From: Branchipolynoe longqiensis
Taxonomy: Eukaryota > Annelida > Polychaeta > Phyllodocida > Polynoidae
Length of the DNA stretch: 64,000 nucleotides
NCBI GenBank assembly: GCA_030323885.1
Contig: CM059200.1
Coordinates: 1,231,436 to 1,295,435, forward strand
Reading direction: 5' to 3'
Part shown: positions 53,764-63,279 of the stretch, one piece after another
Layout of the letters: every line of letters begins with the position of its first letter
Position numbering within the stretch: position 1 is the stretch's first letter
Made by a program: the position numbers and the translations under genes
Notes under the pieces: model-generated
Seen by the model: only the letters and a program-made list of their open reading frames with translations
Told to the model about the DNA's origin: nothing
Databases searched by the model: none

Positions 53764-54085
53764 TTGTTGTCGTTGGTTTTTGTCTTACATCCTAGCAACA
53801 TGTAAGGTCATCTCAGGATGGGTACCAGCTTGTGACATGGTGCACGCATGGCGACTTTATAGGGCTGCGCCACTGGAAGACCATTCCACCGGCACCCTGA
53901 CCCAATAGCCCACGCAGTCATAGTATCCTGGCACTCAGCTAACCAGTCCTCTCCCTCCCCTAGTAATGCAGAGCAGCAGGCATGACGGTACAAAATACCA
54001 ATTGTATACATGATTGGATTCACTCAGCAAGATTTCGAACCCACGACCTTCCTTCCGCACGGGAAGCCGACAGACTTAAACAACC
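53764..54085 (-). mobile_element. SINE-A, near full length, variant head
   Basis: CTTACATCCTAGCAACATGT, CGCATGGCGACTTTATAGGG, CAAGATTTCGAACCCACGAC. The head promoter end (TTCCGCACGGGAAGCCGACA) differs from the reference SINE-A, so it may be a subfamily. Confidence 0.75.
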
Positions 54086-54454
54086 CAGGGTTACCGATAG
54101 GTAATGGCACCGGCCGAAGCCTCCCCTCTTATTAACAAACATGAATTCGATCAGAAACAGCTAACACAAATTATTAGGAAATGAATGCCCTTCTTTAATA
54201 CTGACACTGAACAAACCAGTCCTTGCACCCTTCAGTGTCAGGCGTGGTAGTTTTATGTTCGTTTTTGTGTTCGTTTTTTGTTTGTTTTGGGGTGTTTTAC
54301 ATTTGGTGAGGGGGGCGGGGGGGGGGTTAACATGTTTCTTCCACTCTCAGTTCTTTTGTCAGTGCCGACGCACTCGTCTTGCAATAATTTCTTTCAATTC
54401 AGGATTATTTTCACGGAAATGGTTTATTGAGCCTTGAACTAACAATAGCGGTTA

Positions 54455-55147
54455 AGCCCCAGTCACACATACCCGGATCAGGGGCCGGACGAGCCCCTGA
54501 CCCCCATCCGGGATGGTCTGGGGCGATCCGGGGTGATCCGTGGCTCGTCTGTGGCTCGTCCGTGCTGACACCCCCTGATCCGGCCTGATCCGTGGCTCGT
54601 CCGGCGCCGTCCGGGCTCAGCCCCGGATGTTTTAAAATGTTTAAAACATCCGGGGCGGTCCGGGGGATTTTGCGATCCGGGCTCAATCCGGCCTGATCCG
54701 GCCTGATCCGGGGGTGGTCCGGGGGTGGTCCGGGTATTTCGGGGGTGGTCCGGGGTGGACCGGGCCTGTCCGGGGGTGGACAGGGGTCATTTTGAGTCAC
54801 AGTTTGACCCGGACAATCCCCGGACTATCAAGGACTACCCCCAGCCTAGCCACGGACCACTCCTGGACTGCCCCCGTAAGACCGGGGGTGATCCGGGATA
54901 GTCCGGGGGTGGTCCGGGGCAGTCCGGGGGTGGTCCGGCCTCATCCGGGGCCGGTCTGGCCCATTCCCGGGGCAGTCCGGGGGTGGTACGGGGTGGTCCG
55001 GGGCTCATCCGGGAAAGTGTGACTGCGAGGCAAAAATCGATGAAAACAATGATTTTATCCGTGGCGGTGCGGGACAGTCCGTGCCATTGGTCCGTGGGTG
55101 GTCCGGCTCAAAATGCGGGGCTCGTCCGGCTCTGTGTGACTGGGGCT
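54455..55147. mobile_element. word-array TIR element E3 (693 bp, TTA duplication, CpG-rich)
   Basis: AGCCCCAGTCACACA at the left is perfectly inverted at the right (TGTGTGACTGGGGCT). TTA flanks both ends (54452-54454, 55148-55150). Between them the sequence is almost wholly TCCGGGG, GGTCCGG, GATCCGG and GGCTCGTCCG words, interrupted by a palindrome around GATGTTTTAAAATGTTTAAA (54627). No coding capacity beyond Pro/Arg-rich artefact frames. High CpG suggests either recent insertion or protection from methylation-driven decay. Confidence 0.85.
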
Positions 55148-55151
55148 TTAA

Positions 55152-55439
55152 ATAAAAGATGTGCAGTATATCGTACAATGGATTCACGATAGCTATCTAC
55201 AAGTAACTCAGTGATAGGGGAACACTAGTGTAATATCACAACATCTATATTAGATGGACCGTGTGAGTAGTTTCGTGCCATTTAGAATCTGGGCAGACGT
55301 GATCTGAAGTATTCATTCAGGTAATATTGTAAATAATTTTAATGTAGGATATTGTTAAGTTGGAGTTAGACAAGGAGTATGTCACCGTCAATTCAATAGG
55401 AATATTCTAGTGTTACCCCACTCAGTGTCATTATCCTGA
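55152..55439. other. no gene recognised
   Basis: AT-rich spacer. Confidence 0.3.
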
Positions 55440-55752
55440 CACTCGATTGGATTGTAACAACATCTAAGGTTATATCAGGATGGGTACCGACTAGTGACAG
55501 TGTGCACTCATGGCGACTTTATAGTGCTGCCCTACTGGGAGACCAGGCCACCAACACCATGACCTGATATCCCACTCAGTCACATTATCCTGACACTGAG
55601 TCAACCAGTCCTTGCCCTATCCTAATAATTCCGAGCACCTGGCTAGGAAACAAAAAGTATAAATTTCTAAGTCATTGCTTTGATTCGACCGGGGTTCCAA
55701 CTCACAAAACCATGCATTCGGATTCCCCCATCTCCCAAAACAGGAGACAGAG
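55440..55752 (-). mobile_element. SINE-A, near full length
   Basis: AACATCTAAGGTTATATCAG, CAGTGTGCACTCATGGCGAC, CGACCGGGGTTCCAACTC and ACAGGAGACAGAG. Confidence 0.85.
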
Positions 55753-55754
55753 GG

Positions 55755-56101
55755 GGCCATATCGACGAGCCGCAGATCTCACAGCAGGCGGATCCGACAA
55801 GCTTTATCACCCAAAACAGGAAGTGCAAAGAAAGAGCGCTCATTCCCAGCCAGAAAATTAAGCCAGCCGGACAAAAACATGTCGATTTAGTGGAATAGTA
55901 AAATCCGCTGGAAAAGCATCGCTACCAAAAGCAATTTATTTGTAATCCATTCGGAAGCGACATTTTCTTTGGTGTTCGAAGTATCATATGGATGCTTGTA
56001 TTTGTTCACGGCTGGTTCTTTTTCTTTTTTTAAATGCTGTAAGGTGAACTCGGTCTTGGGTCGTCAACTAAAATGTTGTCTGCTTTCAAGGGAAGTAAGT
56101 G

Positions 56102-56102
<1 letters not shown>
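55755..56102. other. no gene recognised
   Basis: Short spacer, no supported exon. Confidence 0.3.
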
Positions 56103-56140
<38 letters not shown>

Positions 56141-56144
<4 letters not shown>

Positions 56145-56616
56145 TCAGCCTCACGAAAATGGGCCAATTGGTGGTTTATTTAAGATCTCGGCGTTGCAGT
56201 TCTTAAAGTGTAGTGCATTCCTTTGTTTTATATTAAATTATCCTAGAAACAAATAAGGTTGTTGTATTTTCTCTACCTTTACATTCGGAATAAATTTAAG
56301 GACTTTGCAAGACCTCTGTCAATGCTAAACTATAAGTATGCCGATTGACGCCGACATCCAATGATCGACACCAACAACTTTAACAGATGTTGGCATTGCA
56401 ATTCTTAAAGTGTCCTGCATTTCTTTGTTTTATATTAAATTATCCTAGAAACAAATAAGCTTGTTGTATTTTCTGTACTTTTACATTCAGGATAAATTTA
56501 AGGACTTTGCAACTCCTCTGTCCATGCTAAGCTATAAGTATGCCGATCGACGCCGACATCCAATGATCGACGCCGACAATTTCCCCCAATTGGCCTCTTT
56601 TCGTGATCCTGACCCA
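56141..56616. mobile_element. TIR element with internal tandem duplication, in (TA)n
   Basis: TGAGTCAGCCTCACGAAAAT then GGGCCAATTGG at the left, and CCAATTGGCCTCTTTTCGTG then ATCCTGACCCA at the right, form inverted ends of about 35 bases. A 202-base unit is duplicated inside (TTCTTAAAGTG at 56200 and 56402, with ATTATCCTAGAAACAAATAA in each). (TA)n lies on both sides. Confidence 0.8.
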
Positions 56617-57221
56617 TATATATATATATATATATATATGTGTGTATAATATATATATACATATGTGATGTATAAGACTTATGCGAGTATAAAGGCATAG
56701 AAGCGAAGATTCCCTATATTGATCACCCATATCTCGAGTACTATTTTATGGGTGACCCATTTTCACTGTTGGGACAGGTGGTGCCACAACCCCCAACCCA
56801 TACCAGTGCTGCGAATACTGTCCCTCGTCCACTGGAATATATATGGATAGTGATAATCCCATTATCGCATGTATTAAGCTCTGGAGTCCCTGCGCGTTCC
56901 CCTCCCCCCGCTCTCGGGGTGGGGAGGGGGGAGGGTGTGGTCCGGCTGCTCCTCGCCGGTCCCCTGCCTGGGTCGCTAGCCGCCACTCGCTCGAAATTTT
57001 TTGTTCATATATGCATGTCTCAACTATTGTTAGATCTTTGTGCGGTCCAATTGGATGCTGGTAAACTACCATGTACTGCTATTCTGCTCCTTCAACGAGG
57101 TTGTACCATGATATTAACCTCCATTAGCTGGGCATTGAGCGGTGGCGCCACGACTCGGCGCTCCACCTCACTAACTACCTCGTCTCCGACTACCAGTCGT
57201 ATTTGTCGTTTTGGCAGGTCT
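56617..57221. other. no gene recognised; GC-rich patch
   Basis: Contains (TA)n at 56617-56660 and a GC-rich patch at 56890-57000. The frame at 56748-57374 runs into the array and has no recognisable domain. Confidence 0.3.
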
Positions 57222-57262
57222 GGCCAAAAGCATCTTGCAATTCCATGGCACAGTGAAAGGGG
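57222..57262 (+). pseudogene. RTE-like coding remnant upstream of the array
   Basis: Reads GLAKSILQFHGTVKG, parallel to GLGKTTVKG at 29-kb and LAETILKG at 4.5-kb. It passes directly into the 22-bp array. Confidence 0.55.
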
Positions 57263-58640
57263 AAGAAAATGGGGTGGTCAGGGTAAGAAAATGGGGCAGT
57301 CAGGGGAAGAAAATGGGGCGGTCAGGGGAAGAAAATGGGGCGGTCAGGGGAAGAAAATGGGGCAGTCAGGGTAAGAAAATGGGGTGGTCAGGGGAAGAAA
57401 ATGGGGCAGTCAGGGGAAGAAAATGGGGTGGTCAGGGTAAGAAAATGGGGCGGTCAGGGGAAGAAAATGGGGCGGTCAGGGGAAGACAATGGGGCGGTCA
57501 GGGTAAGAAAATGGGGTGGTCAGGGGAAGAAAATGGGGCGGTCAGGGGAAGAAAATGGGATGGTCAGGGGAAGAAAATGGGGCAGTCAGGGTAAGAAAAT
57601 GGGGGTGGTCAGGGGAAGGAAATGGAGTGGTCAGGGGAAGAAAATGGGGCGGTCAGGGGAAGAAAATGGGGCGGTCAGGGAAGAAAATGGGCGGTCAGGG
57701 TAAGAAAATGGGGCAGTCAGGGGAAGAAAATGGGGCGTCAGGGAAGAAAATGGGGCAGTCAGGGGAAGAAAATGGGGCGGTCAGGGGAAGAAAATGGGGC
57801 GGTCAGGGGAAGAAAATGGGGTGGTCAGGGGAAGAAAATGGGGCAGTCAGGGTAAGAAAATGGGGCGGTCAGGGGAAGAAAATGGGGCGGTCAGGGGAAG
57901 AAAATGGGGCAGTCAGGGTAAGAAAATGGGGCGGTCAGGGAAGAAAATGGGGCGGTCAGGGGAAGAAAATGGGGTGGTCAGGGAAGAAAATGGGGCAGTC
58001 AGGGTAAGAAAATGGGGCGGTCAGGGAAGAAAATGGGGCGGTCAGGGGAAGAAAATGGGGCAGTCAGGGTAAGAAAATGGGGCGGTCAGGGGAAGAAAAT
58101 GGAGTGGTCAGGGGAAGAAAATGGGGCGGTCAGGGGAAGAAAATGGGGTGGTCAGGGGAAGAAAATGGGGCGGTCAGGGGAAGAAAATGGGGTGGTCAGG
58201 GGAAGGAAATGGGATTGTCAGGGGAAGAAAATGGGGCAGTCAGGGTAAGAAAATGGGGGTGGTCAGGGGAAGGAAATGGAGTGGTCAGGGGAAGACAATG
58301 GGGCGGTCAGGGGAAGAAAATGGGGTGGTCAGGGGAAGAAAATGGGATTGTCAGGGGAAGAAAATGGGGCAGTCAGGGTAAGAAAATGGGGTGGTCAGGG
58401 GAAGGAAATGGAGTGGTCAGGGGAAGACAATGGGGCGGTCAGGGGAAGAAAATGGGGTGGTCAGGGGAAGAAAATGGGGCGGTCAGGGTAAGAAAATGGG
58501 GCGGTCAGGGGAAGAAAATGGGGCGGTCAGGGTAAGAAAATGGGGCAGTCAGGGGAAGAAAATGGGGCAGTCAGGGGAAGAAAATGGGGCAGTCAGGGGA
58601 AGAAAATGGGCCGGTCAGGGGAAGAAAATGGGCCGGTCAG
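57255..58640 (+). repeat. 22-bp purine-rich minisatellite
   Basis: About sixty copies of GGGGAAGAAAATGGGGCGGTCA with common variants GGTAAGAAAATGG and GACAATGG. The plus strand is almost free of C except in the GGTCA step. Spurious frames encode KKMGRSGEENG repeats. Local multi-unit duplications are visible (for example the GATTGTC variant at 58213 and 58346). Confidence 0.93.
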
Positions 58641-58700
58641 GGGAAGAGGTGGGGAGACAACATCAGGGAATGGACAGCCCGGGAATATGACCAGTGTCAG
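58636..58700 (+). pseudogene. RTE-like coding remnant between two arrays
   Basis: Reads RWGDNIREWTAREYDQCQEA then VE, parallel to NIAEWTGLKFGKSQRAVENR at 4.5 kb. The next codons (GTGGAGAAAACTGGGG) begin the second array, at the position where AVENR.KW lies in the LINE. Confidence 0.6.
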
Positions 58701-59478
58701 GAGGCAGTGGAGAAAACTGGGGGAAACTGGCGGGAAACTGGGGAAAACTGGGGGAAACTGGGGGAAAACTGGGGGAAAGTGGGGAAAACTGGGGAAACAC
58801 TACGGAAAACTGGGGGAAACTGGGGGAAAACTGGAGAAAGCTGGAGAAAACTGGGGGAGACTGGGGGAACTGGGGGAAACTGGGGGAAACTGGGGATAGC
58901 TGGGGAAAGCTGTGGGAAACTGTGGGAAACTGGGGGAAACTGGGGGAAACTGGGGGAAACTGGGGGAAAGTGGGCAAAGCTGGAGAAAACTGGGCAAAGT
59001 TGGAGAAAACTGGGAAAAACTGGTGAAAACTGGGGGAAACTGGAGAAAATTGGAGAAACTGGAGACAACTGTAGACAACTGGGGACAACTGGGGAACACT
59101 GGGGGAAACTGGAGACAACTGGTGAAAACTGGGGAACACTGGGGGAAACTGGGAAAAACTGGGGAAAACTGGGATAAACTGGAGAAACTGGAGAACACTG
59201 GAGAAAACTAGAGAAAACTGGAGAAAACTGGGGCAAAGTGGGGAACACTGGGGGAAACTGGGGAAAACTGGGAGAAACTGGAGAAAACGGAGAAAACAGG
59301 GGAAACTCGGAAAAACTGGGAGAAACTGGGGGGAAACGGGGAAAACTGGGTAAAACTGAAGAAAACTGACAACAAACTGGGGAAGACTGGAGAAAACTGG
59401 GGAAAACTGGGGGAACTGGGGAAACTGGGGGAAACTGGAGGAAACTGGGGGAAACTGGGGACAAATGGGGGAAAACTG
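58700..59478 (+). repeat. 10-11 bp purine-rich minisatellite
   Basis: About seventy copies of CTGGGGGAAA / ACTGGGGAAAA. It has regularly spaced G-runs and strong G-quadruplex potential. Confidence 0.92.
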
Positions 59479-59484
59479 GTGAGT

Positions 59485-60850
59485 GTAGCTGGCGGTTGTA
59501 GTGTGGTGTGGTGGGGGTGGAGGGGTTGAGAGGGTTGAGGGGTGAGGGGGTGTAGGGGGTTGAGGGGGTTGAGGGGTTGAGGGGTGGAGAGTGGGTGTAG
59601 AGGGCGGCTAGAGGGTGGGTGTGGTGGGGGTGGAGGGGGTTGAGAGGGTTGAGCGGGTTGAGTGGGAGGAGGGGGTTGAGGGTGGAGAGTGAGAGTAGAA
59701 GGCGGCTGGAGGGTGGGGTGGTGGGGGTGGAGGGGGTTGAGAGGGTGGAGCGGGATGAGGGGGTGGAGGGGGTTGAGGGTGGAGAGTGGGTGTAGAGGGC
59801 GGCTAGAGGGTGGTGTGGTGGGGGTGGAGGGGGTTGAGAGGGTTGAGCGGGTTGAGTGGGAGGAGGGGGTTGAGGGTGGAGAGTGAGAGTAGAAGGCGGC
59901 TGGAGGGTGGTGTGGTGGGGTGGAGGGGTTTGAGGGGGTGGAGCGGGTTGAGTGGGAGGAGGGGGTTGAGGGTGAAGAGTGAGAGTAGAAGGCGGCTGGA
60001 GGGTGGTGTGGTGGGGGTGGAGGGGGTTGAGAGGGTGGAGCGGGATGAGGGGGTGGAGGGGGTTGAGGGTGGAGAGTGAGAGTAGAAGGCGGTGGAGGGT
60101 GGTGTGGTGGGGGTGGAGGGAGTTGAGAGGGTGGAGCGGGTTGAGTGGGAGGAGGGGGTTGAGGGTGGAGAGTGAGAGTAGAAGGCGGCTGGAGTGTGGT
60201 GTGGTGGGGGTGGAGGGGGTTGAGGGGGTGGACCGGGTTGAGTGGGAGGAGGCGGTTGAGGGTGGAGAGTGAGACTAGAAGGCGGCTGGAGGGTGGTGTG
60301 GTGGGGGTGGAGGGGGTTGAGAGGGTGGAGCGGGTTGAGTGGGAGGAGGGGGTTGAGGGTGGAGAGTGAGAGTAGAAGGCGGCTGGAGTGTGGTGTGGTG
60401 GGGTGGAGGGGGTTGAGGGGGTGGAGCGGGTTGAGTGGGAGGAGGGGGTTGAGGGTGGAGAGTGAGAGTAGAAGGCGGCTGGAGGGTGGTGTGGTGGGGG
60501 TGGAGGGGGTTGAGGGGGTGGACCGGGTTGAGTGGGAGGAGGGGGTTGAGGGTGGAGAGTGAGACTAGAAGGCGGCTGGAGGGTGGTGTGGTGGGGGTGG
60601 AGGGGGTTGAGAGGGTGGAGCGGGATGAGGGGGTGGAGGGGGTTGAGGGTGGAGAGTGAGAGTAGAAGGCGGCTGGAGGGTGGTGTGGTGGGGGTGGAGG
60701 GGGTTGAGAGGGTGGAGCGGGTTGAGTGGGAGGAGGGGGTTGAGGGTGGAGAGTGAGAGTAGAAGGCGGCTGGAGGGTGGTGTGGTGGGGGTGGAGGGGG
60801 TTGAGGGGTGGGGAGTGAGTGTAGAAGGCGGCTGGAGGGTGGTGTGGAGT
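59485..60850 (+). repeat. 97-bp G-rich minisatellite
   Basis: About fourteen copies of a unit with GAGAGTGAGAGTAGAAGGCG, GCTGGAGGGTGGTGTGGTGG and GGAGGGGGTTGAGAGGGTGG. Landmark frames recur at 60172, 60269, 60462, 60559 and 60656, multiples of 97. A Pro/Ser/Leu-rich minus-strand frame of 563 codons crossing this array and the previous one is an artefact. Confidence 0.92.
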
Positions 60851-60854
60851 ACAC

Positions 60855-61090
60855 GTTATGGTGACGTTTAGATGCGTGAGAGGTGCAGGTTCTGCTCATA
60901 TACCGCCTCGTTCCCGCTTTAATGTTGTCGCCTAGTTACGTCCTTGATGGAAAGCTTTTAACTCTAAAGCAGGAAATACCACGCACCCCACCACGTACCC
61001 CCCTTACCCACCCCCACCCACATGTGTAGTAAAAGTGCACTTTATATGTCGCAGAGCCTCCACCACTCCCACCTTAGGGGCCATTGCCCG
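60855..61090. other. no gene recognised
   Basis: Short spacer after the array, with a C-rich stretch at 60980-61020. Confidence 0.3.
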
Positions 61091-61426
61091 TGGGAGCGGG
61101 ATGTAGATCAGGCGGTAGAGTGTCCACCTGTGAAGGTGTGGATTATCCGATCGATCCTGCTCAGTGGACACATTTGCAGTTTTGGATATTTTCCATTCCA
61201 ACCAGTGGTCCACAGATGGGTTCATCAAAGGTTGTGGTAAGCGTTGTCCTGTCTGTGGGAAAGTGCATATAACAAAATTCCTTGCTGTTTATCGGAAAGA
61301 GTAGCCTATGTGGCGGCAGAGGGTTTCCTCCAAAGAATTATGTCAGACTGACCATATGTTTGACGTCCAATAGCCAAAGATAAAAATGAATGTGCTCTAG
61401 AGGCATCATTAAATAAACCAAACTTT
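61091..61426 (+). mobile_element. SINE-B, full length
   Basis: Head GATGTAGATCAGGCGGTAGA and TCCGATCGATCCTGCTC, body CATTCCAACCAGTGGTCCAC, CCTGTCTGTGGGAAAGTGCA, 3' end GCATCATTAAATAAACCAAA. Good match to 33492. Confidence 0.88.
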
Positions 61427-61429
61427 TTT

Positions 61430-61979
61430 CTTGGGGAGGGGGTGGAGGCGGGAACATTACCCCCGGCACTTTGGCAGCGAAAATAAAGCACAAAGCACCA
61501 CGAAAATTATATTTTATTCCTAAAATAGTCCATGTCTGTAAAAGAAAACCCCAACAGTTTGTTCAACATTTTCCTGGGGAACTGCACACACAGACACACA
61601 CACAGCAAGGAGGTCGCTACTTGTTTTTCAGTTCAATTTGTTTTATTAATGATATTTTTTATTTTGTGGTTAATTGAATCTGCAGTTATTATTAAACACA
61701 TTTCAAAGCTCAACATAACGAAATAAGGCAGGTGTTGGTACAAGGGCGGGAGGGGGTTGTAGACTACTTTGAACTGGAGACAATCTGATATTCGCTCTTC
61801 CATTAAAGCTACATAATCCGATGGTTTCGACTTTCTGACCATAATCGTTATATGCTGTATAAGAATTATACAAGTATAATAACCCGGAATTCCATACTCG
61901 CTCCTCACACCCACCCACCCGTAATCGGGTGGTGGAGCCTCGGGCTAGTCATCTACTGCTCCAACCTACTCAACCTCAG
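61430..61979. other. no gene; MITE-A end fragment and spacer
   Basis: A MITE-A end (TTAAAGCTACATAATCCGAT) lies at 61803-61845. The rest is unmatched; the pyrimidine-rich acceptor of the next feature lies at 61955-61979. Confidence 0.35.
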
Positions 61980-62244
61980 CTCTGATGGCGGTGCCACTGC
62001 TCGCGTTGCTCATTATCCTGAATCACTCACCGCCGACATTGTTATAATGTACAGTACAGTGGCCGGTTACCTGATTAACGCCAGCTTTGACTGGTTCCTG
62101 GTGGTATTACGACACAGCCCCAGAACCCACCTCCCCTCCCCCGCCATACCCGCCAGGACACAAACTATCACGCATGCTCAGTGTTTCAGGACAATTATTT
62201 GTTTTCATTTTTGTTTAAAGGAAGGAAAAAAACGATACAATTAG
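61980..62244 (+). CDS. caspase p10-like exon (possibly decayed)
   Basis: After an acceptor-like CCAACCTACTCAACCTCAG (61961-61979) the frame reads SDGGATARVAHYPESLTADI, VIMYSTVAGYLINASFDWFL and VVLRHSPRTH, ending at TAG 62242-62244. The core ADIVIMYSTVAGY matches the start of the caspase small subunit (family pattern AD.L.AYSTVPGY), and FDWFLVVL sits where the GSWFIQ.L segment lies. Caspases are cysteine proteases of apoptosis and immunity. The catalytic His and the QACRG cysteine would be in upstream exons, which I cannot find here. The SYRN/NGS residues that normally follow are replaced by LINASF, so the fragment is either divergent or a pseudogene. All three minus-strand frames are closed. 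Codons are mixed but not repeat-derived. Confidence 0.5.
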
Positions 62245-62507
62245 GTGCTGTATAATTTATTATACGAATATAAATAACCAATAAAGTTCCTCCTCTCACT
62301 CACTTCCCTGCTGTTATTGTCATCTCCGCAGTTGATACCTGCAGCAGTGGCGCCACCACAGTCCTATTGAGACACTACGCGTACAGTGCTCTTCTTCGAA
62401 ATATATATTCTGGCAGAGTACACCATCCCCAGGTAGTATCCATGTTCTATTGTTTCAGCGGATAAAGAAAACAAAATCAGTAGCTTTATGTAAATTAGCT
62501 AGCGACA
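62245..62507. other. no gene recognised
   Basis: The stretch TGTATAATTTATTATACGAA, TATAAATAAC at 62248-62278 resembles 64-92 at the other end of the window. It may be a small dispersed repeat. Confidence 0.3.
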
Positions 62508-63250
62508 GACGACATTTGGACTAAGGAGACAACATTTGGACAAAGCAGACAACACTTCAACACAGCAGACGACATTAGGCGACAGCAGACAGCATGTGGA
62601 CACAGCAGACAACAATTGTACACCGGCAGACGACATTTGTGGACAGCAGATGACAATTGGAGATATCAGACGACATGTGGGTATAGGAGACGTCATTTGG
62701 AGACATCAGACGACATTTGAACACAGCAGACGACATTTGGACTGAGCAGATGACATTATGCGACACCAGACGACACTTGGACACAGCAGACGACAATTGG
62801 ACACCACATACAACACTTTGACTCAGCAGACGACATTTGAACACAGCAGACGACATTTGAACATAGTAGGTGACATTTGAACTCAGCAGACGACATTTGG
62901 ACACAACACACAACATTTGGACTCAGCAGACGGCATTAGGCAACAGCAGACGACACTTGGACACAGCAGGCAACAATTGGACACCACATCCAACACTTTG
63001 CTTCAGCAGATGACATTTGGACTCAGCAGACGACATTTGGACACATCAGACAAGATTTGGACTCAGCAGACGACATTAGGCAACAGCAGATGACACTTTG
63101 ACACATCAGACGACAATTGGACACCACATAGAACACTTTGATTCAGCAGACGACATTGGGTCACATCCGCCAACATTTATAGATGGGGAGGTGACAATTT
63201 GAGACAGCAGATGACATCTGGACTCAGCAGATATTTGAATACAGGAGACG
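62508..63250 (+). repeat. 20-bp minisatellite, locus 2
   Basis: About thirty-six copies of GACGACATTTGGACACAGCA with variants (ATTAGGC, CAATTGGACACC). Its reverse complement resembles the unit at 41700-42095. A 160-base higher-order block around CACCACATA.AACACTTTG recurs near 62800, 62980 and 63122. Confidence 0.9.
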
Positions 63251-63261
63251 ATAGAGTAGGG

Positions 63262-63278
63262 CGGGGGGGGGGGGGGGG
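63262..63278. repeat. poly-G run
   Basis: Homopolymer of about 16 G. Length is likely uncertain. Confidence 0.85.
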
Positions 63279-63279
63279 A

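Noticed and set aside
56748..57374. Open frame of 208 codons leading into the 22-bp array
   Set aside because: Low-complexity content, no recognised domain, and the last third is array sequence. Only the short LINE-like piece at 57222-57262 is kept.
59208..60899. Pro/Ser-rich minus-strand frame of 563 codons
   Set aside because: Runs across two different minisatellites (10-11 bp and 97 bp), so it cannot be one evolved protein.
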